DNA of 64,000 nt from Lantana camara (taxonomy: Eukaryota; Streptophyta; Magnoliopsida; Lamiales; Verbenaceae): positions 33,816,001 to 33,880,000 of the forward strand of contig CM074864.1 in assembly GCA_037501455.1 (NCBI GenBank), given 5' to 3'. The notes beneath the pieces are model-generated. The model was not told the origin of the DNA. It saw only the letters and a program-made list of their open reading frames with translations, and ran no database searches. The stretch's first letter is position 1. Every line of letters starts with the position of its first letter. A program made the translations under genes and the position numbers. Of the stretch, positions 35,320-47,541 are shown piece after piece.

Positions 35320-37170
35320 TTACACATAAATCCACTGATCAATTATTCATACATACACACATCATAGTAACACTTGACGAAAAGTATGCGATGCATGTTT
35401 GATGTACCTTATACAACTAATATCGGTGTCCCTTGAGTACAGATTCAACGCTCATACCTCAACTCAAGGGGGATATCGCGATGGAATACCTATAAAACAG
35501 GGTTACAGTATGTATGTATGTTATATGAGAAGTTAGTGGGCAATCAAGAGAGTTTTAAATCACATAGGCACGAATAGTTCACATAAGTACATAACTCATT
35601 CATCATCTCAGCAACGGTTCATAACGAGTAGGAATTTCAAGTTACAATTACTAGATCAGGTATCCAAGTTATCATAATTAAAATAACAAAAGTCAACACC
35701 CACATCAAGCAAAACAAGATAAGAATATTTAAGCGATGCATGTATGCAAATGCCATGAATGTCTGGCGTACCGATCACCGTAGTCTCAAACTCTTGACAG
35801 GAAGTTGAGATGAAGTAGTAGGAGTTGTTTAAGCCAACAATGATGCAACCCTCATCATCTGAACCTCTTTTTCTTGAGTCTTTTCATAGAGTGGTAACTC
35901 AGCAAAGCTCGTTTATCACCAAACCCCTTACTAGACCGTAATCCTTGCTCAACTAGAATCATCCTCAGTTTCTACCAGAATTCTGATTTATATGTTAACC
36001 TTAGTCGGCTCGTTCTCAAGGAATACCACAATTCAATTGCCAATCCGAAATTTATCTTTGAGCTATGCTGCACGATCATGATGTTAAGCATTTCCCATGG
36101 TAAGTCATGGCACACGATTCTGAAACGTGAATAAGGTTATGAATCTTTTTGTGCGAAGAGGTAACCCAACAAGCATGCTTATAATCCAACTCTCTACCAG
36201 ACCTTATCCCTTGTTCAACCAGAATCATCTTCGGTTCCCACCAAGAATCCTAATTCATGTGTGAAACCTTAACCTGTTCATCTTCAAGAAATTGCCCATA
36301 AATCGGTCGTCAATCAGAAATCTATCTCAGAGCTAAGTTCGGCGCTAGTGGTATTAATCATTTCCCAAAGCAATCCATGGTATATGATTTTAAAACTTGA
36401 ATAAAATCTTTTGGCGTCTATGTGATCCATTCCCATCTCAGTAGAATCTTCCATCTTATCTTGTAGAAACACCCAAAGAGCTAACGACCAATCTTCTCTT
36501 GTCGTTTGTTAACTCTAAACGGCACCAAAACCTTCAACACTCACCGATGGTTTGTAGCTCGTTGCTTAAGTAACATGGTTACCTATCCACATCCCTTGAA
36601 CTCGATTGGATCTTATTTGATCGGATTCTTCTACATTAACTCGTTTCCATCAACAAGGTGACTACTCCCAAATAAAGGAATCATCAAGGAGAAAGCTCAT
36701 CAAACTTCTTCAAAACGGTTCTACTTGATCAGACTCTCCTCCATTGACTCATTTCCTCAACAAGGTGACTTTTCATGAACATTGATCTTGGTAAAGAATC
36801 CTTTCATCTTCGAATTATGGTGTGTTTTTGTTGTAGTACCAATAGGTAGTGTTGATGGAGGGAAATCTTAGTGTTGACTCATAGGGTACCCTGAAATTTA
36901 AACACTAAATTCGATGCATGCGGATTAAGATGCAAATGAAATGTAACAAGTATACCACGTAAATGCAACAATTAGTTGTAATTTATAAAGCACATAAAAT
37001 AAGATGTTGCATAATCAAAGTCATAATGTGCACACAATCATATAATCACGAAATAATTCGTGTCGAAGGATCAAAATATCAAGTCAAACCAATGCAATGC
37101 GCAGTTATTCCTATGCCGTACGACCTAGACAGAATCAACACGACTCAAGAGCTCGGTTTTGCAACCTAGA
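35320..37170 (-). other. Non-coding leader of element G with diverged tandem duplications
   Basis: No gene is seen. About 225 bp at 35925-36150 recur in diverged form at 36190-36415 (shared order: CCAGAATCATC..., ATTTCCCA, CATGG). A shorter pair with CAACAAGGTGACT occurs near 36610-36665 and 36720-36775. The region seems to have grown by tandem duplication. Confidence 0.7.
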
Positions 37171-37182
37171 GCTCTGATACCA
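37171..37182 (-). promoter_or_regulatory. Primer binding site, tRNA-Met (element G)
   Basis: The minus strand reads TGGTATCAGAGC, 8 nt before the LTR start at 37191. Confidence 0.94.
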
Positions 37183-37190
37183 CTTAAGGA

Positions 37191-40100
37191 TGTAACACCC
37201 CAAACGGAGAAGTGCCACATCCCCCGCACTATGACACAGACCAGTAGCATGAAAAGAAAGTCCATGCCCGAATCCGAATCAGAGCGAACGGGAGACCAAC
37301 TCACACACTAGGCTAGGCGGATCTAACTTGACCAAAACTCAGAGTGCGGACGCAATTAAAACCAACAACAATAGATAGCGGAAGCATTTAAAACAAAACA
37401 TGCAAAGCAGGTTACGGGTTCAACTAGCATAGATACCTAGTCCCGAATATCAACATAAAGTAATAATCATCAAGTGCCACAAGGGGCCGAATGAGAGTGC
37501 CACGCAGGGCTACCGAATAATAAAATATAATCTCAAGTCTACAAGACAAAGCATAAGTAAAGTGTATGAAAAGACAAATGCAAATAGAAAGACTAGACCG
37601 ACGAAGTGCAACTCAAAGGACTCACTTCCGCCTAGCAAACGCCAACAATCCTGCAACTAAAAGTGTAAAATGAGGTGTCAGTCAACTGACTGAGTGAGGG
37701 GGCTAACGCACACCCACTGTATATATATAGAGCATTGTACATATCAGAAGGGAGGACTCATGAACCGGAGATAGGTGTTGCATACCAAAACATCTCCAAG
37801 AGTACCCAAAAGATAGTTATATAACATTTAGAAAACATTTTAGAACTCTATCTCGATTAATGATTCCCAGACAAAACAGATCACATGCTCGGCGAGTACG
37901 AGCTTCCAACCTTTACTCCTCAGAACATATCAAAACATAAAATACCAAATCAATCCAACCGTCACACCATTGATGGAGGAGATGTACCGTCCCCAAACCA
38001 TCCATAACAGACATACCCTCAAGGGGTAGCGAACCCACAAGAGTCCTCCCCGGCTGCACACCGAAGGCTCAAGATATCACGCCTCCCCTATCTTCCTGAG
38101 TCGCGCAATGATATCTAAAATGGAACTACGCACAGGTATATCCCCAACGGCCCTAACCATCCCGGGGGCTCCTTACCCATAGCTCCTCGGATCCACATAC
38201 ATACATACATACAGATGCCAATATTTCATGGCCAACTCGCTACAGAAGCACAACACAACGGTTTTTCCAAAATAGCTTACATATGCTTCAAAAACTGGTT
38301 TTTATATATATTCCTACGCTGCAGGGATAGCCCACCCGCGGAGAAGTGCAAGCATAAGATCATAAAAATATCATATTCAACACATACATAACTATTGTAA
38401 GGTATACTCACATGCAGGGGTAGAAATCAACATGCAAAGGTCATAGGTCGCATAACTATACAAAATCCTAAACCTCACCTCGTGAAAGTAGAGTCTGAGA
38501 GTGTGAAGGGCCAAACACTCTAAACCTCGGGCCCACCGGCACCACCAATCTCTGTGACAAGACATACAGAAGCCTAGACTTAGACTCTATATGAACCAAA
38601 CAAGACGCACGGCGTTGCTCAACATGATCGTGGTTATGCATAAGTGTTCATGTTGTGCTTGGATAAGGTGTCGTGGTCATTCAAGGCATATCAATGCTCA
38701 ACAAGGTCATATTTACAAGCAACCGACACGTAATTCCATATCTAAAGATGCAAGATCAATTTAGGAAGTCAATGTATTCACAAAATGCATATTAAATCAT
38801 CCAATATCACAGGGTTCAATTATAATATTAGAATTAAACATCAAGTTCATGTCGAGTTATAAAGTGCATAAGTAAGAGCAACTTGATCATATAAACATAC
38901 AAGGTTGTTGTACGTAGATGGCATGCTTGATACAAATAAAGTGTGTATTTAATTCACTTAAGATCGTACTTTACAACTTCACAACATGTTTGGTACACAA
39001 GCTCAAGTCACATTCATAGTTTCATAAATATTACACTTGCATCCCCTAAGTCATTTATAAAAGTTTAGAATTATTACACATACATCCCTTAGTCGGTTGC
39101 TAAACATAATTGTTCATTTCAAGTGTTTATACAATTATTCAATTAGGAATTAATTACTTACAAACATGACAATGATCAATTTATTGTAATTCATAATATA
39201 CCATTTTCTAGTAGTAAGAGTAAATCAAGATATTACAATTCTAACTCCTATCATGCATCAAGTCTTAAGTTGTTCAAGCATCCTTCATGTATCTCAATTT
39301 TATATTTGAAACACAATTTACAATAAACATAATATTGAGAACGTCTTAAATCCATATAGAGAAATCACAACATGTTCGTTCTTCTAAAATATCCTTCAAG
39401 TTCATTTAGTCACATAAGAGATTAGTTTCTAGATATTACACTAACACCCCTTCATTTCTAAACACATAGCATAAATTCATCACATCGGGATTCAAATTGT
39501 AAATCGAAACATTCATACATATCACAATCCATTCAATACATGTTTCCATATACGATTGGAATACATCTTGATCAACAAACCAACAATAACCAATTTATTT
39601 GCACTTAAAACAATTAATTCAAATAATCACAATTGCGCAAAATAATTCGTAATAAATAGATCGAGTGTCCGATTAACGAACGGAAAGTGGCGTTGAACTC
39701 ACCACAAGGAGACGAACATTCTGACCAGACGCCGCCGGAACGCCACCACTGTAGCTGCCGGAATTTGGCCGGACCGCCGCGTGGCCGCCACCGAAGGTCG
39801 TCGAAAAAATCCCGAAAAATCATTCCTGAGTAAAGTCTTCGTGCCCGTTCCGAATCCTGGATCAATTTCTGGAAATTCCAAGTCAATCTCCTCCAATTTC
39901 AGATCTACGAACACGAAAACCCTAAATCTTTAAACTCAAATTACTTCCAAACCGGTGAACCAAAATGCGATCCGTAAAAGCCATTGTCTTACCCATGACG
40001 AGCTCTTCGAAATCCCTAAGGTACTCGCCGGAAAAATCCTCGGAGCTAGCACCGCCGTTGCACAGCCACTTTGCCACCAAGATCCGCCGCCAAACCACAG

Positions 40101-41730
40101 AATCTGGAGTCGCCTGATCTTAGGCCACTATTTCTCGTCGTTCCGAACAACTTTCGTGAAGAGCCCGAGGCCAAAAGATGGCCGGAAAAGGGCCCCGTTG
40201 GCCGCCGAAGTTTCTGCCGCCGCCCACATCGCCGGAACCACCACCTACGGCCAAGATCTGGTGAAATTGATGCCGAAAATGAACTCAGGGGGTCGAAAAA
40301 CCTTGGAAACCATCAAGCCCCGTCGAAAACCACCGCCGAAAGCGGCGGAATCACGCCGCTACAGGAACAGCCGCCGCCGCCGCGAGCTTCAGGCGGCGCG
40401 TGCGGCGCCGTCGCTGCTCCGATCGCCGTGCCGCCGACGTCAACCAATGCGCCGGAATGTCCTCTTTCTGGGTCTCTGGTGCGTTTAACAAGGAGGTGAC
40501 TGGAAAACACCGCGAAACGCCGGTGAAGTGGCGGCGGTCTGACAGCTCCGCCGCTGCTACTGAAATCTGGCCATAACTCCGCCACCTTTCATCGTTAGCC
40601 CGTGAAATTGGTATTCTTGCCTACGTCTCGCCGAGATAATCGAAATGGACTATTCGTTTGTTGAATTCCATAGAGAAACGATCGTGTTATGGGCTCGTAA
40701 CCGAAGCCGCGCATAGTGACCTCGGGAGAGAGAGTGGGAGAGGAGAGAGAGAGAGAGAAAAGAGATTGGGAGAAATGTGTCTTGTGCACAAGCTATATAC
40801 AACCGGGTATCCTTTTCGCGTAGCAGGGAGAAATATCGCGTACAAATAATCGTAAATAAAATTGGTAAAGTTACGAATAAACAATCAAACTCCGAATTAA
40901 TTTTTACAAATTAAAATGAAATAAAGATTCACCAATTAGAGTTTAATTCAATTTAATTTTAGAAACTTTTCGTATAATTTAACGATACTTTGTAAACACA
41001 TGATTGACAATTAAACTCAAGGAATTCAAGTAAACCGAAATTAAACAAGTTAAGCAACATGATGGATTTAAAATCAACTTTTTTTTTTTTTTTGGAAAGA
41101 ACCGGTCAGACGGACCGTGAGGTTTTAAAGGAGGCCCTCACCTAAAAAATTAAGAGACGAACCCAAGTATAATTACAATGAGAGTAAATCCATAAGTCCA
41201 GAAGACTAAAATTGGAAAAGTGCCCACCCCAAATATACACATTAAACGTGGGGCGTGCATGCGCATGGACATCATAACAAAGGGCTTTACAAATTTGCGC
41301 CAGAAGTGCAGCCCTTCTCATCAGCTGAAAGGCAAAGCTCCAAAAATCCCTGTTGCCAATGACTCTAACAGTACCAAACGTTGGCCTCAGCGAGAGGCGC
41401 CCAGGTTCCTGGGTGGCAATAGTCTCCAGCGAGGATTCTATCTGGCAGCGTTTGGCTCGATCGGCGGTTATGGCGTCCTGGGATTTAAAATCAACTTGAC
41501 AATTATTTCATGGGATGAATTTGAATTAAATCAAATTAGACAGTTAGGGTTAAATATGAGCGTAATTAATCAAGTTGGCAATTAATCTTAGAATAATTCG
41601 AATGACCACATATTAAATTGAATTTACATTAAATCACATAATTCAAGAACTCTTAAATTAAACATACATGAGTATAGAGACTTACTTGTTAATATCGTCA
41701 GGACGCCCTTCGAGAATACGGGGCGCCACA
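37191..41730 (-). repeat. Element G 5' LTR (4540 bp, with a 400-bp insertion)
   Basis: Closely matches 30448-34622 apart from a retroposon at 41081-41480 and the missing 60-bp duplication. The TATA box (TGTATATAGC, minus) is at 40792-40801. As the 5' LTR it would drive the element. It ends GGGCGCCACA, one transition from its partner. Confidence 0.93.
41064..41497 (-). mobile_element. Poly(A) retroposon, 5'-truncated LINE or retrocopy
   Basis: A 400-bp insert (41081-41480) in one LTR of G only, flanked by a 17-bp direct repeat GGATTTAAAATCAACTT (41064-41080 and 41481-41497). On the minus strand it ends in a poly(A) of about 13-15. Direct repeats of this length plus poly(A) indicate LINE-type target-primed insertion. 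The minus strand is open for about 113 codons from its 5' edge to a TAG, then about 60 nt of trailer; no RT or RNase H motif is seen and there is no tRNA-like head, so a SINE is unlikely. Confidence 0.8.
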
Positions 41731-42572
41731 TTATGCGTTCGTGATGGCAACTGTAGAAGGTAATTTGGCTAAGGATTGGAGGAATTCGTACATCACTTAA
41801 CAAAATAAAACCATACTGCATCGCTAGTCATTTTTCATAACGAGATAGAAGGAATTTGAGCAGAAAGGAATCAGAAAGAAGTAACTATAGAAGGACTTGA
41901 ATTGAATCTTAAGAAGTATCAAGGAAGTTTCCCCTCGATTAGAAATTTGGGTGAACTGCTTTAAGAGGATGAAGGGATGAGGAAACGATCCACGAAGAGA
42001 TTAATCCAAAATTTTGGGGAACGAATGATCACAATCCGGTTTGGAAAGAACTCGTCAAGAAGGCTGTGATTATTAATCAAAAAGGTTATTGAATTTCAGA
42101 GGTTTCACCAAACTAGAGAAGGAGGCATGAACCGTCAAGGAGACCGGTCCGAAATCTGAAGATGTAGGGTAAAACTCATCTGGAAAAGTAGGTTGATTGG
42201 ATCAGGGTTAACGTATGACCGAGAAATGGAAGAAGGTGGACACATTGAAGATATTAAAGATATGGCAAGAGTCGAGCTAGCTTTTGGGTTCAGACCATAC
42301 CTTGGGACCAGGAAGGCTTTGGGTTTCAAATTCATTTCCATGGTGAACGGTACCTCAGACATCCATGGCATGCATACACGCATTGTTAATTTAAATAATT
42401 TTGCTAATTTGCGCTTTGACTCTTTGATTTATTAATTATGGGTATGCAATCGATATTAGATATATGTAAGTGATTATTGTTCCCTGGCTTTATGTGATTG
42501 TTTTGACTAAGTTGTCGTAATTGGATATTTTGATGTTTTCTCTTTGGTGTTTGTTGTCTCTTTGTTGCTTTT

Positions 42573-42797
42573 GAGAGACGGGGTTCTCTCGTTGTTGTTT
42601 GAGAGACGGGGTTCTCTCATTGGTGTTTGACAGACGGGGTTCTCTCTTTGTTGCTTCTGAGAGACGGGGTTCTCTCTTTGTTACTTCTGAGAGACGGGGT
42701 TCTCTCTTTGTTGCTTTTGAGAGATGGGGTTCTCTCATTGTTGTTTGAGAGACGGGGATTCTCTCCTTGTTGTTTGTGAGGAACGGGGTTCCTTCAT
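42573..42797 (+). repeat. Hairpin array, element F (8 units)
   Basis: Eight units of GAGAGACGGGGTTCTCTC or close variants every 26-31 bp, separated by T/G-rich spacers such as GTTGTTTTT-like sequence. The last unit is GAGGAACGGGGTTCCTTC, where both arms changed and pairing is kept. The loop CGGGG is constant. Confidence 0.93.
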
Positions 42798-42818
42798 TAA
42801 TTGTTTCAGGCTGATAGT

Positions 42819-42851
42819 GAATCCGAGGACGGATTCTTTTAAGGGGGAGAG
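42819..42851 (+). promoter_or_regulatory. Polypurine tract and hairpin (element F)
   Basis: Hairpin GAATCCG-AGGA-CGGATTC (42819-42836), then TTTT and AAGGGGGAGAG, two bases before the LTR. It is identical to the element 1 hairpin, supporting a shared reverse transcriptase. Confidence 0.92.
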
Positions 42852-42853
42852 GT

Positions 42854-44851
42854 TGTAACGCCCCAGTTTTTTTTGTTTATTATTACAGCATGACGTATGT
42901 GTTTACCAAATTGCGCGAAATAATTAATTATACGTGTTTTACATATTTAATTTTATTTTTATATGTATTAAATGTTAATTACCTTATTTTAATAATATTA
43001 ATATTAAATATATATATATATTATTTTAATGACACTAATATTAAATATATTTATATAATAAATATATATATATGTTAATTGTGTACGTATTGTTTAAATA
43101 TATTTGCATGCACTCATGCAATACATTGTAATCATAATTGATGCATGCATTTATATTTATAAATTAATTATACGCATTTAACTTTATATTATTTGTTAAT
43201 ATTGTGAATTTTATTGTTACATTGCGTATGAGTGACATTTACGTGCTTCGTTTCTATATGAATCGATACCGAAATTTTGTGCAAATTTTGAACTTATACG
43301 TGTCTTATATATGAATATTTGTTCGTTTCGTATTTTCAGATTCATTTGCATGTGTTACGGATTTATTTTAATTTTAGAATCCAAGTCGGGGGCTAACGAG
43401 CAATTAGCGCACCCTTGGTTCCGTATTTAATATCTTGAGCTCGGGAACTCGGATTCGAGTTCCGTCAACTTCGCTGAACTCGTAACGAAAATTCGAGTTT
43501 AGTGAACTTAGCCTTATATTTTTCTAATGCCGTTTGAACCTCTGAAATTTAACCGAAAAACGGAATGGCGACCAAACTGACCTAGCTGCACTAAAATGAC
43601 CATAACTTATTCATTTGTTGACCAAATTAACCATGGTTAGACTCTATGGAACCCTAACTCAACCCTTTATTCAGCCAACACCCCAAACCGAGATAACCCT
43701 TCCCACTTGCTGAAAATTTCTCAAACATCATCTGCTTTCCAGGAAATCCCGTAGCTCAAGCCCTACCAAGAGATTCAAGCTCAAATCTCCTTCCAAACCT
43801 CCATTAATCCACAAGGTAAGCTTGGATATGTTATGTACATTCAATATGAGTCATTTTCATTCATTCATCCCTAATTTTGATCATGGTTTCATGGATATAT
43901 GGCTGCCTTGAATATATAGTCAGGTTATAGGTTCATAGGTTGATCTCTTCCAATTCTTGTTGAATTTGATTGATTCCAAGCATGAATATGATTGTTTTGA
44001 TCTCTTATTTTCATTTATGATGATGTTTTAGCTGGTGGTTGAGAATTGGTTGAGTTACCCTTAATGAATTTGAATGAAAATGGAATTTTCCCCCTCTTCT
44101 TCATTCGTATTGCTGCTGCTGCGTTTGAGCTTGCTTGGGGCTGAGTTTGTATATGGATTTGGAGTCTTTTGCTGCATATTTGTAACTTTAACATACCTGA
44201 ACATGTTGGTTGAAGATTGATTTGGTGTTGCTCTGTTTTTTCGTCGAGTTATACCCTGTTTTTGGCCTGAAAATGTTGCTGTCAAAACTGTTGCGTTACT
44301 CCTTGCTTTTGTTGTCAGTTTTCATGGTTTTGTGCATTGTTAAGGCTGAATTGTTGCTGCATTTCGTGCCTTGTATTGCTGCATCTCTTGCTTGAGTTGT
44401 TGCTCTGTTTTTCGCCAAGAAACAGAGTTTAATTGTTGAGCTGCTGCGTTCTGACACGGGGGTGTCGATCTGTTTCTTTTCAGCGTGGAACGGGGGTGCT
44501 TGAATGTCTGGTATTGTTGTACCGAGACACGGGGGTGTCTCGGTTTGCTCTTTGTGGGTGACACGGGGGTGTCACCTTGTAATTTTCCATGCATGTTTGT
44601 GTGGCCGTGAAGCTGCTGCTGCTTGTTTCCTTTTGTTTCCTGCATGAAATGTGAATACATGGAGTTGCTGTGCATGAATTTTGCCTGCATGTACTAGCTT
44701 AATGCATGAGAATGCATGCATGGAATTTGTTAAATTTGAATTTGCATGCATCTTTATATTGTTTTGCATGCATATTGTTTTGCATGCATGTAAAGTTTTA
44801 ATTAAATTGTTTTTGCATGCATATTGTTTGCATGCAAGATCTACGTATGCA

Positions 44852-44891
<40 letters not shown>

Positions 44892-46549
44892 TATGTATAT
44901 TTATTATATATTTATATATGCTTATTAAATATTAAATGTTATTTGATTTAATTGAATTATAAAATTTAATTGTTACCTATTTCATGTTTAATTTAATTTC
45001 CTAAATTTAATTGAATGTATTTACTTGTTTATTTTCTAATTTTAAATGCGATTGAATGTGTTTAATTATTTATGTTCTAATTTTAAATGTGATTTAATAC
45101 GTGTTATGCCCTATTTGAATTCTTGAATTGAATTCATTGAAATGTGAATTTATGATTTGAATGAATATGAACTCGTTTGAATACGAAGGCTCCATCGAAT
45201 GAATGAATTGAATGTTTATACGTCTTTAAATTCCTTAATAATGCACATGAACATTTTCATGACATAATCGTATCTCTTATACATTCATATCATGATCATT
45301 ACATTGCCGAGCGTCTTATATGGTCATATTGAGTCTCAGTTCACCTTTCTTGCACAGATTTGGAGTCCGTTGGAGACGAGGCCGGTCTGTGAGGCTCGTG
45401 TGTTCTCCTTGTTGCCGTTTAAGTTGGGTTTCTCTACTATTTAGTTAAATGGCCCTATATACTCCCAATGTGAAATGATATTGGCCAAATATATATATAT
45501 ATATGTATATAGAGTCATTTTCAAGGGTCAATGATTTTAAAAGTAAAGCCTTTGTTTCATGAACCTACCAAATTTTTTGGCGAGAATGAAAGAATGTTCA
45601 CAATGAATGGGGCCCAGGGACTTGGTGTGAGTGGTGACCCGAGGAGGTAAGGGCAGACGGCGATCCCTCACACTAGTCCCACTAATGAACGGCGTAACCG
45701 GACCTCGCTAGGAGTTAGCGAGGAATGGACGCTGAGTGCCATCTTGGGAGTCATATTCCCCTTTTGGTCAATGAATGGGTGGATGGGCCTTGCAAACCCG
45801 CCACCAACCTGGAGGAAGAAGGTGTAAATGTTATTGAATGCGCACGAAAGAATGATATGCATGAACAGAATGAATGAATGAATGTTAATGAATGTTAATG
45901 AATTACACGAGGTGTTGGTTGGAGATAATGCACGCCCACTCGCCGGGCCAATAATGACCTAATGTAAATGAATCGTTATAATCGCTTTTGATGATTTATA
46001 TTCGCCCACTTGGGAAATTCTTTAAAAAACCTCACCTGGGATTATAGCTTGCATGTGATTGTTAAATACCGTTGTATTTTATATTTATGCCCTGTTTTAT
46101 ACGCACCAGTCCCTTTTGGACTGAACCCGTTTGGCTTTCAGTTGTGTTGTGCAGGTGTCAAGGGAGCTAGGTGGGAATTCGAGTCATAGGTCTTGCTTTC
46201 ATTTCTAGCCCTTTGTATATTGGTCTTACACTTGCATATTGCACTTTTGATCCTTGTATATGAATGTTGTTATGGAGCGTACTTGTTTTGAGTCGTGACG
46301 GCAATTAGTAATGTATATGACTTACTTTTGAAGCTGTGATGCTCATTGTACGTATATATGATGTATGTTCGTTTATTGTTTCCGCTTTAATGTTTATTCT
46401 GATTTTATGGTTCAAGGGTTAGTCCCGCCTAGCATAGAGTGTGTGTATGTCCCCGTTCGCCGTGATTTAGCTCGGGTATGGATCGTTCATTTCATATTCG
46501 GGTCTGGTCTCGGTGCGGGGGATGTGACACCTTGCGCTCGGGTGTTACA
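42854..46549 (+). repeat. Element F 3' LTR, complete (3696 bp)
   Basis: TGTAACGCCCC to GGGTGTTACA. Predicted intron 1 is 43816-45357 (CAAG|GTAAGC to TTTCTTGCACAG|); the second donor is altered to AA|GTTGGG here. Palindromes lie at 44450-44578. Compared with the 5' LTR it has about 170 bp extra with GCATGCAT repeats and (TA)n (about 44755-44925). Its sequence is clearly related to the LTRs of element 1 on the opposite strand. Confidence 0.94.
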
Positions 46550-46942
46550 TCATGCCTTTCTATTATTGTCGTACATGGCTCCTTGTCTTTTGCTAAATTG
46601 CTTTTGTGTGACCAATTACTGAGGTATTTATTATTTTTCCTACCTGTTTCTTATATGGTTGGTGTGAGTGTTTATCTATTTGTTTTTCTGGGTTGTGGCG
46701 GTGTTGATTGAGAGACGGGGTTCTCTCATTGCTTGGTTGAGAGACGGGGTTCTCTCATTGCTTGTTTGAGAGACGGGGCTCTCTCGTTGCTTGTTGAGAG
46801 ACAGGGATTCTCTCGTTGTTTACTTGAGAGACGGGGATTCTCTCGTTGTTTACTTGAGAGACGGGGCTCTCTCGTCCCTTGTTTTAGAGTCCGGAACTCG
46901 AGGAGTAGACCTGGGGACCAGGTCCTCATAAGGGGGAGAGAT
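46550..46942 (+). mobile_element. Element H, 3' end of interior
   Basis: Element F is inserted just left of this. It contains a six-unit hairpin array (46710-46873), the hairpin GACCTGG-GGA-CCAGGTC (46908-46924) and the PPT AAGGGGGAGAG (46930-46940). The remaining bases are non-coding. The 5-bp right flank of F is TCATG. Confidence 0.85.
46710..46873 (+). repeat. Hairpin array, element H (6 units)
   Basis: Six units of GAGAGACGGGGTTCTCTC type, about 29 bp apart, with cores CGGGGT, CGGGGC, CAGGGA and CGGGGA. Confidence 0.92.
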
Positions 46943-47317
46943 TGTAACGCCCCTAGTTTTCCAGTTATACATTTCATGATAGTTGTAAATTATTTTATCA
47001 AGTGGCTCCATGAAATTTTATTAACTTGTAATTTATGGCTTGATTCATATTTAATTGATTTGTACTATTTAATTACCTTGATTTGAATACGTGCAATTAT
47101 GATTTAAATTTCTAATTTTTGCGAATTCCATTACATGAGTTGTATATTTAATTCCCCGAACATGATTGAGTGTTTGATTATTTTGATCACCCCTTATTAT
47201 GTAAATTTGTAAGAATAAATACTTAACTAAGTACAATTGGTTTTAAATGCATTAATATAACTTAAGTGAATCATGTATATATATAGATATATATATTATA
47301 CTTGACTATATATTTCT

Positions 47318-47381
<64 letters not shown>

Positions 47382-47510
47382 TCCACTTGATCATTATATA
47401 ATATAGTTGCATTTACAGCCTCATTCCACTCACTTGTAACATGTAATTATCTAAGAGATAAGGGTCTAGTTGTAATAATCATAATTAGGCAAGACTTTTG
47501 CACCTCTCAT

Positions 47511-47541
<31 letters not shown>
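46943..47541 (+). repeat. Element H 3' LTR, truncated by element K
   Basis: Starts TGTAACGCCCC directly after the PPT and is cut at 47541 by the LTR of K. It contains a long (TA)n run at 47322-47378 and a (CATATA)n run at 47513-47541. Confidence 0.85.
47322..47378. repeat. (TA)n microsatellite in LTR H
   Basis: Uninterrupted AT dinucleotides. Similar runs lie at 50-104, 10170-10200, 44855-44888, 49331-49367 and 51510-51540, all inside LTRs. Confidence 0.9.

Larger units (their letters stand above)
30448..41730 (-). mobile_element. Element G: pol-less LTR element with very long LTRs
   Basis: LTRs at 30448-34622 and 37191-41730 flank only 2.57 kb of non-coding interior with a PPT, hairpin array and tRNA-Met primer site, on the minus strand. 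It is inserted in element F. The flanks ATTAA (30443-30447) and TTATG (41731-41735) do not match as a 5-bp target duplication, so one side may have been altered. The interior lacks gag, pol and any long frame. Confidence 0.9.
41731..42853 (+). mobile_element. Element F interior, PPT side
   Basis: This continues element F after the G insertion. It is non-coding up to the hairpin array at 42573, then a hairpin (42819-42836) and the PPT (42841-42851). No protease, RT or integrase remains, so F is non-autonomous. Confidence 0.85.

Noticed and set aside
41220..41585. 121-codon plus-strand frame through the retroposon
   Set aside because: It crosses the insert boundary into LTR sequence, so it is a chance frame.
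42573..42797. CRISPR array
   Set aside because: Units are short hairpins with similar, low-complexity spacers, inside a plant retrotransposon next to a PPT; no cas genes and no bacterial context.
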